In this document: in pieces, positions 6,779 through 9,145 of the stretch | Layout of the letters: each line of letters begins with the position of its first letter | Position numbering within the stretch: the first letter of the stretch is position 1 | Source: JAJPHC01 sp035255945 | GTDB taxonomy: Bacteria > Acidobacteriota > Thermoanaerobaculia > Gp7-AA8 | Assembly (NCBI GenBank): GCA_035255945.1 | Contig: DATEZA010000061.1 | Span: 1-9,145 of the forward strand | DNA: 9,145 nucleotides | Direction of reading: 5' to 3' | Made by a program: the position numbers and the translations under genes | The notes under the pieces: model-generated | Database searches by the model: none | Told to the model about the DNA's origin: nothing | What the model saw: the letters and a program-made list of their open reading frames with translations, nothing else

Positions 6779-8215
6779 TCAGACCAGCTGCGTCTCCGCA
6801 ATCACGGCGCTGGTGACCTGACGTGCCGCGACTTTCTTCCTTGCGCGGAAGTTCACGCCGAGCGTTCCGAACGCCGCCGAGTTCTTGTCCTGCGGTGCGC
6901 CGCGGAATACGTCCGCTCGCCATGGAATGTCGATCTCGTCGAAACCGCATTCACTCAGGAGCGCGATGAGCTCTGCTTCCAGCAGAGCGCCGGCGATTCA
7001 GCCGGCCCAGAGATCGATTTTGCGTTTTGCCGACTCCGGCACCGCCTTCTGCACGATGATGTCGCCGATCTGCAGGCGGCCTTCGGGCTTCAGCACGCGG
7101 TGCATCTCGCGGAACACTCGCTTCTTGTCAGGGGCGAGGTTGATCACGCCGTTGGAGATGATCACGTCTGCCGACACGCCGGGAAGAGGAATGTTCTCGA
7201 TGTATCCAAGATGGAAGTCGATGTTCGTCGCGCCGGCTGCGGTGGCGGCGGCGCGCGCTTCGTCGAGCATCTCCGGCGTCATGTCGATGGAGATCACGCG
7301 GCCGTTCGGGCCGACCATGCGCGAAGCGATGAGAGTGTCCATGCCTGCGCCACATCCAAGCTCGACGACCGTTTCGCCGGGTTGCAGCGGCCCGAGCGCA
7401 AACGGATTTCCGGTGCCCGCGAGACGGCCGATCGCTTCTTCGGGGATCCCTTCCAACAGTTCATCCGAGTAACCGAGAAGCGCGGCCAGCGTGCGCCCGG
7501 TGTGGAAGTGAAATCCCTTAGTCGGGTTCGACGCGACCTCGGCATACTCGCGTTTGATCTCGCAGCGGAGCGTTTCGAGGAAGAGTTGCGGCGCCGGCGC
7601 AGTGGGATCGGGGACGTAAACCAGCTTGTCCGGCGACGAATAGACGTACGTCGGCACCGCGCCGATACCGTCGTATGTCTCCTCCCCTTTCGAGAGAAGC
7701 GTGAGCGGCAGTTGCAAGTCGTGCTGCGCCGCCTCGGTGAGCAGCACGTACTCGCTCAAACCTACGGAGTTCTTCAGCAGGCGGTGCACAACGATCACGT
7801 CAACACCGGAAAGCTCGGTGAGGTTCGCGATCTGGTAGAACGCGCATCGTCCGCTATGCACAACGACCTTCAGCTTCAGCGTCTCGATGTTCGTGCACGC
7901 TCCGCATTTACAGAAGCTCGACAGCGTCAGCTCGGCCACCTTGTTCGCGAAGACGTGGAAGAAACGCAGCACGCGTGCGCCAAGGTCTTCGGCGCGCGCG
8001 GCGAAAGAATCGTCTTTGACCGCGTAAAGGAAGATCGCATCGCCTTCCAGCTTCGCGAGCGTGAGCGGAAGCTGGACTTCGTTGAGAATCGTTTCGATCA
8101 GCTCACTGATGATGATGTGGCTGTGCTCCAGTGACTTTTCGTTCGCCAGCATGAAGTCCGTATAGCCGCTGATGTCGGCGATCAGCAGAAGGACTTTCTC
8201 TTCGCGCAGTGCCAT
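6779..8215 (-). CDS. DUF2652 cyclase-like domain fused to ArsM-like SAM methyltransferase, probable selenoprotein (Sec406)
   Basis: A 478-residue cytoplasmic fusion if TGA at 7000-6998 is selenocysteine. The start ATG at 8215 has GAGGAGG upstream; an in-frame ATG at 8260 touches the globin stop and lacks a ribosome site. Residues 5-200 resemble DUF2652, a class III cyclase-like domain: LLIADISGYTDFM (10-22), LAKLEGDAIFLYA (53-65) and a CKCGAC cluster (C102, C104, C107). Residues 235-478 are an arsenite-methyltransferase-like domain: FHTGR, GTGNPF, SAM motif VVELGCGAG (283-291), SIDMTPEML with Asp311, SNGVINL (354-360) and RVLKPEGRLQIGDI. The TGA falls in DLWAG-U-IAGALLE, where homologues as I recall have Cys. 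Translation continues for 72 residues, including DVFRGAPQ and FGTLGVNFRARK, which belong to this family, and ends at TGA 6781-6779. The substrate is unknown; arsenic or another thiophilic element is an inference. Confidence 0.82.
6970..7000 (-). promoter_or_regulatory. Candidate bacterial SECIS element in the methyltransferase gene
   Basis: On the minus strand, TGA (7000-6998) is followed by 17 nt and then loop GGA (6980-6978). It is closed by a perfect 8-bp stem GCTCTGCT (6988-6981) and AGCAGAGC (6977-6970). The loop starts 18 nt after the TGA with G at its first two positions, the same spacing as in the neighbouring propeller gene. The hairpin lies wholly within coding sequence that reads as the continuing methyltransferase. 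Confidence 0.72.
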
Positions 8216-8260
8216 GAGAGGCCTCCTCGCGGGCAGGGTTCGCTGTTGTGGATCATTCAT

Positions 8261-8761
8261 TTACGGCCGAGCAGTGCTCGCGGCCTGCTGCTGGCCGCTA
8301 ATGGCAGCGTCCTGGCGGGCGACGATGTCGCTCTTGGTCGTGCCGACGATCGTCAACAACTCCGCTTGCTCGGCCTTTGGCACCTTGAACTGGTCGAGCA
8401 CCTCGACGAAGTCGTGCACCATCGCATCCCATTCAGGCTCGGTGATATTGAGCTTGCGGTGCGCCTCCTTCATGGATCGGCCGGTATACGTCTGCGGGCC
8501 GCCCGTGACCTGGCAGACGAGCGCGGTGACCTGGAACTTCAGGCCGGCTTTCGGCACGTGTGCACGCGCCTCACGGATGGCCACGTTCGCGTTGAGCGCG
8601 TCGTTCACCAGGAGCTTCTCGATGAACGCATCGACGACGGTGGCGATTGCGTACGCACCTCCGAGGCGGTCGTAGAGCGACTTCTTCTCCCCGGCGGCGC
8701 GAATGGCGAGAGTGTTGAACAGGACGACGGCGGTAAGAACGGCGGCAATTCGGTGCTTCAT
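8261..8761 (-). CDS. Exported group 1-type truncated hemoglobin
   Basis: A heme globin of 166 residues with an N-terminal export signal. MKHRIAAVLTAVVLFNTLAIRAAG (1-24) is a signal peptide or membrane anchor. From SLYDRLGGAYAI (28-39) the sequence follows the 2-on-2 globin fold. The Phe/Tyr-containing helix VDAFIEKLL is near 43-51, and TYTGRSMKEAHRKLNI (91-106) carries the probable proximal His101. The C-terminal helices run to about 148, with a Gln/Ala-rich tail. Such globins bind O2, NO or sulfide; export is unusual but known for this type. The start ATG at 8761 has GAGGAGG about 6 nt upstream. The stop TAA precedes the methyltransferase start by 45 nt, so it is the first gene of the operon. 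Location in the periplasm is inferred from the signal. Confidence 0.9.
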   Translation of the reverse strand: MKHRIAAVLTAVVLFNTLAIRAAGEKKSLYDRLGGAYAIATVVDAFIEKLLVNDALNANVAIREARAHVPKAGLKFQVTALVCQVTGGPQTYTGRSMKEAHRKLNITEPEWDAMVHDFVEVLDQFKVPKAEQAELLTIVGTTKSDIVARQDAAISGQQQAASTARP

Positions 8762-8830
8762 CGGTTCCTCCTCACTTGGATGGAGACAGAGTAGGAAGCA
8801 GACCTCCCGCGTTTCTTACCCGCTAAACTC
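8762..8830. promoter_or_regulatory. Divergent regulatory region between the globin operon and a regulator gene
   Basis: This short region must hold the leftward operon promoter and probably the rightward regulator promoter. On the minus strand, TACTCT (8794-8789) is a possible -10, but no TTGACA-like -35 stands at the right distance. A GAAAC motif upstream could instead be an ECF-type -35. No rightward Shine-Dalgarno sequence is seen. Because a regulator is divergent from the operon, an operator is expected here, but I see no clear dyad. Confidence 0.3.
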
Positions 8831-8836
8831 TTGCCG

Positions 8837-9145
8837 TTGATACTCGGAATCACTCTCTTCGGACGGTTTGAAGTGTCGCTCGGTGATGAGCGAATCGAGA
8901 GCGATGCGTTTCGCAAGCGTGCCGCCGACCTTCTCAAGCTGTTGGCCCTTTCGCCGAAGCATGTTCTGCACCGCGACCAGCTCGTCGAGATGATGTGGCC
9001 CGGCAAGCCGCCCGCCGACGGTGCGAACAATCTATATCGCGCCGTTCACGACCTTCGCTCCGTCGTCGGCGAAGATCGCCTGACGTTTCGGCAGGCGCTC
9101 GTCGAGCTGCACGAGGCTGTCGTCGATGTCGATGTATTCGAGGCC
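8837..9145 (+). CDS. SARP/BTAD-type winged-helix transcriptional regulator, N-terminal part
   Basis: The gene runs off the window end; 103 codons are visible. The translation begins ILGITLFGRFEVSLGDERI, the typical first strands of the OmpR-like DNA-binding domain of SARP/AfsR-type activators. It continues with FRKRAADLLKLLALSP, LHRDQLVEMMWPG, and NNLYRAVHDLRSVVGED, matching the helix order of that domain and the expected link to a bacterial transcriptional activation domain. The start is uncertain. TTG at 8837 or 8831 are the only plausible codons, an in-frame stop lies at 8792-8794, and no Shine-Dalgarno sequence is present. Being divergent from the globin operon, it is a candidate regulator of it; this is inferred from position only. 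Confidence 0.75.
   Translation, partial: MILGITLFGRFEVSLGDERIESDAFRKRAADLLKLLALSPKHVLHRDQLVEMMWPGKPPADGANNLYRAVHDLRSVVGEDRLTFRQALVELHEAVVDVDVFEA

Noticed and set aside
6545..7000. Two simple pseudogenes caused by nonsense mutations
   Set aside because: Not excluded, but disfavoured. There are no frameshifts, the downstream sequence is intact, ribosome sites are strong, and both TGAs have perfect hairpins with GG loops at the same 18-nt position.
5555..8215. Genome-wide reading of TGA as tryptophan
   Set aside because: TGA ends the SDR, Uma2, 81-residue and methyltransferase genes at natural family ends, and TGG is used for Trp throughout. Only the two TGAs with hairpins are bypassed.

Overview
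The window is a GC-rich bacterial chromosomal segment. Nothing in it fixes the taxon. The mix of genes (a secreted IPT/TIG plus HYR protein, a Uma2 protein, a PQQ-like propeller, a DUF2652-type cyclase domain) and a GC-rich palindromic repeat would suit a soil or sediment Acidobacteriota-like organism, but this is a low-confidence guess.

Left part (1-2890). A minus-strand tRNA-Cys(GCA), with encoded CCA and a clear sigma70-type promoter, runs directly into a HhH-GPD DNA glycosylase gene. Next, also on the minus strand, is a 137-residue beta-rich protein of unknown function. Divergent from it lies a plus-strand pair, a short-chain dehydrogenase/reductase and an 81-residue membrane protein, joined by an ATGA overlap. 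Then comes a 104-bp nested inverted repeat and what looks like the remnant of a conserved hypothetical gene.

Middle (2891-5554). On the plus strand are a secreted IPT/TIG-HYR-HYR protein, a long perfect hairpin, and a Uma2-family nuclease-like gene. After these is a stretch of about 680 bases without a convincing gene. It contains a 16-unit array of degenerate 21-bp tandem repeats in unbroken register and ends in a bidirectional intrinsic terminator.

Right part (5555-9145). A minus-strand operon of three genes reads globin, then cyclase-like/methyltransferase fusion, then PQQ-like beta-propeller. The second and third genes each contain one in-frame TGA. Downstream of each TGA the frame stays open and the protein stays family-like (73 codons and 330 codons, counting the TGA itself). 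In both, a perfect hairpin with a GG-starting apical loop begins its loop exactly 18 nt after the TGA. In the propeller gene the loop is GGUC, the core of the E. coli fdhF SECIS loop as I recall it. I read both as selenoprotein genes, Sec406 in the methyltransferase and Sec46 in the propeller. This is the main discovery candidate: an apparently undescribed operon of a secreted truncated globin and two selenoproteins. A conventional caller would split or truncate both genes. A divergent SARP/BTAD-type winged-helix regulator starts just beyond the operon and runs off the window end, so it is a candidate controller.
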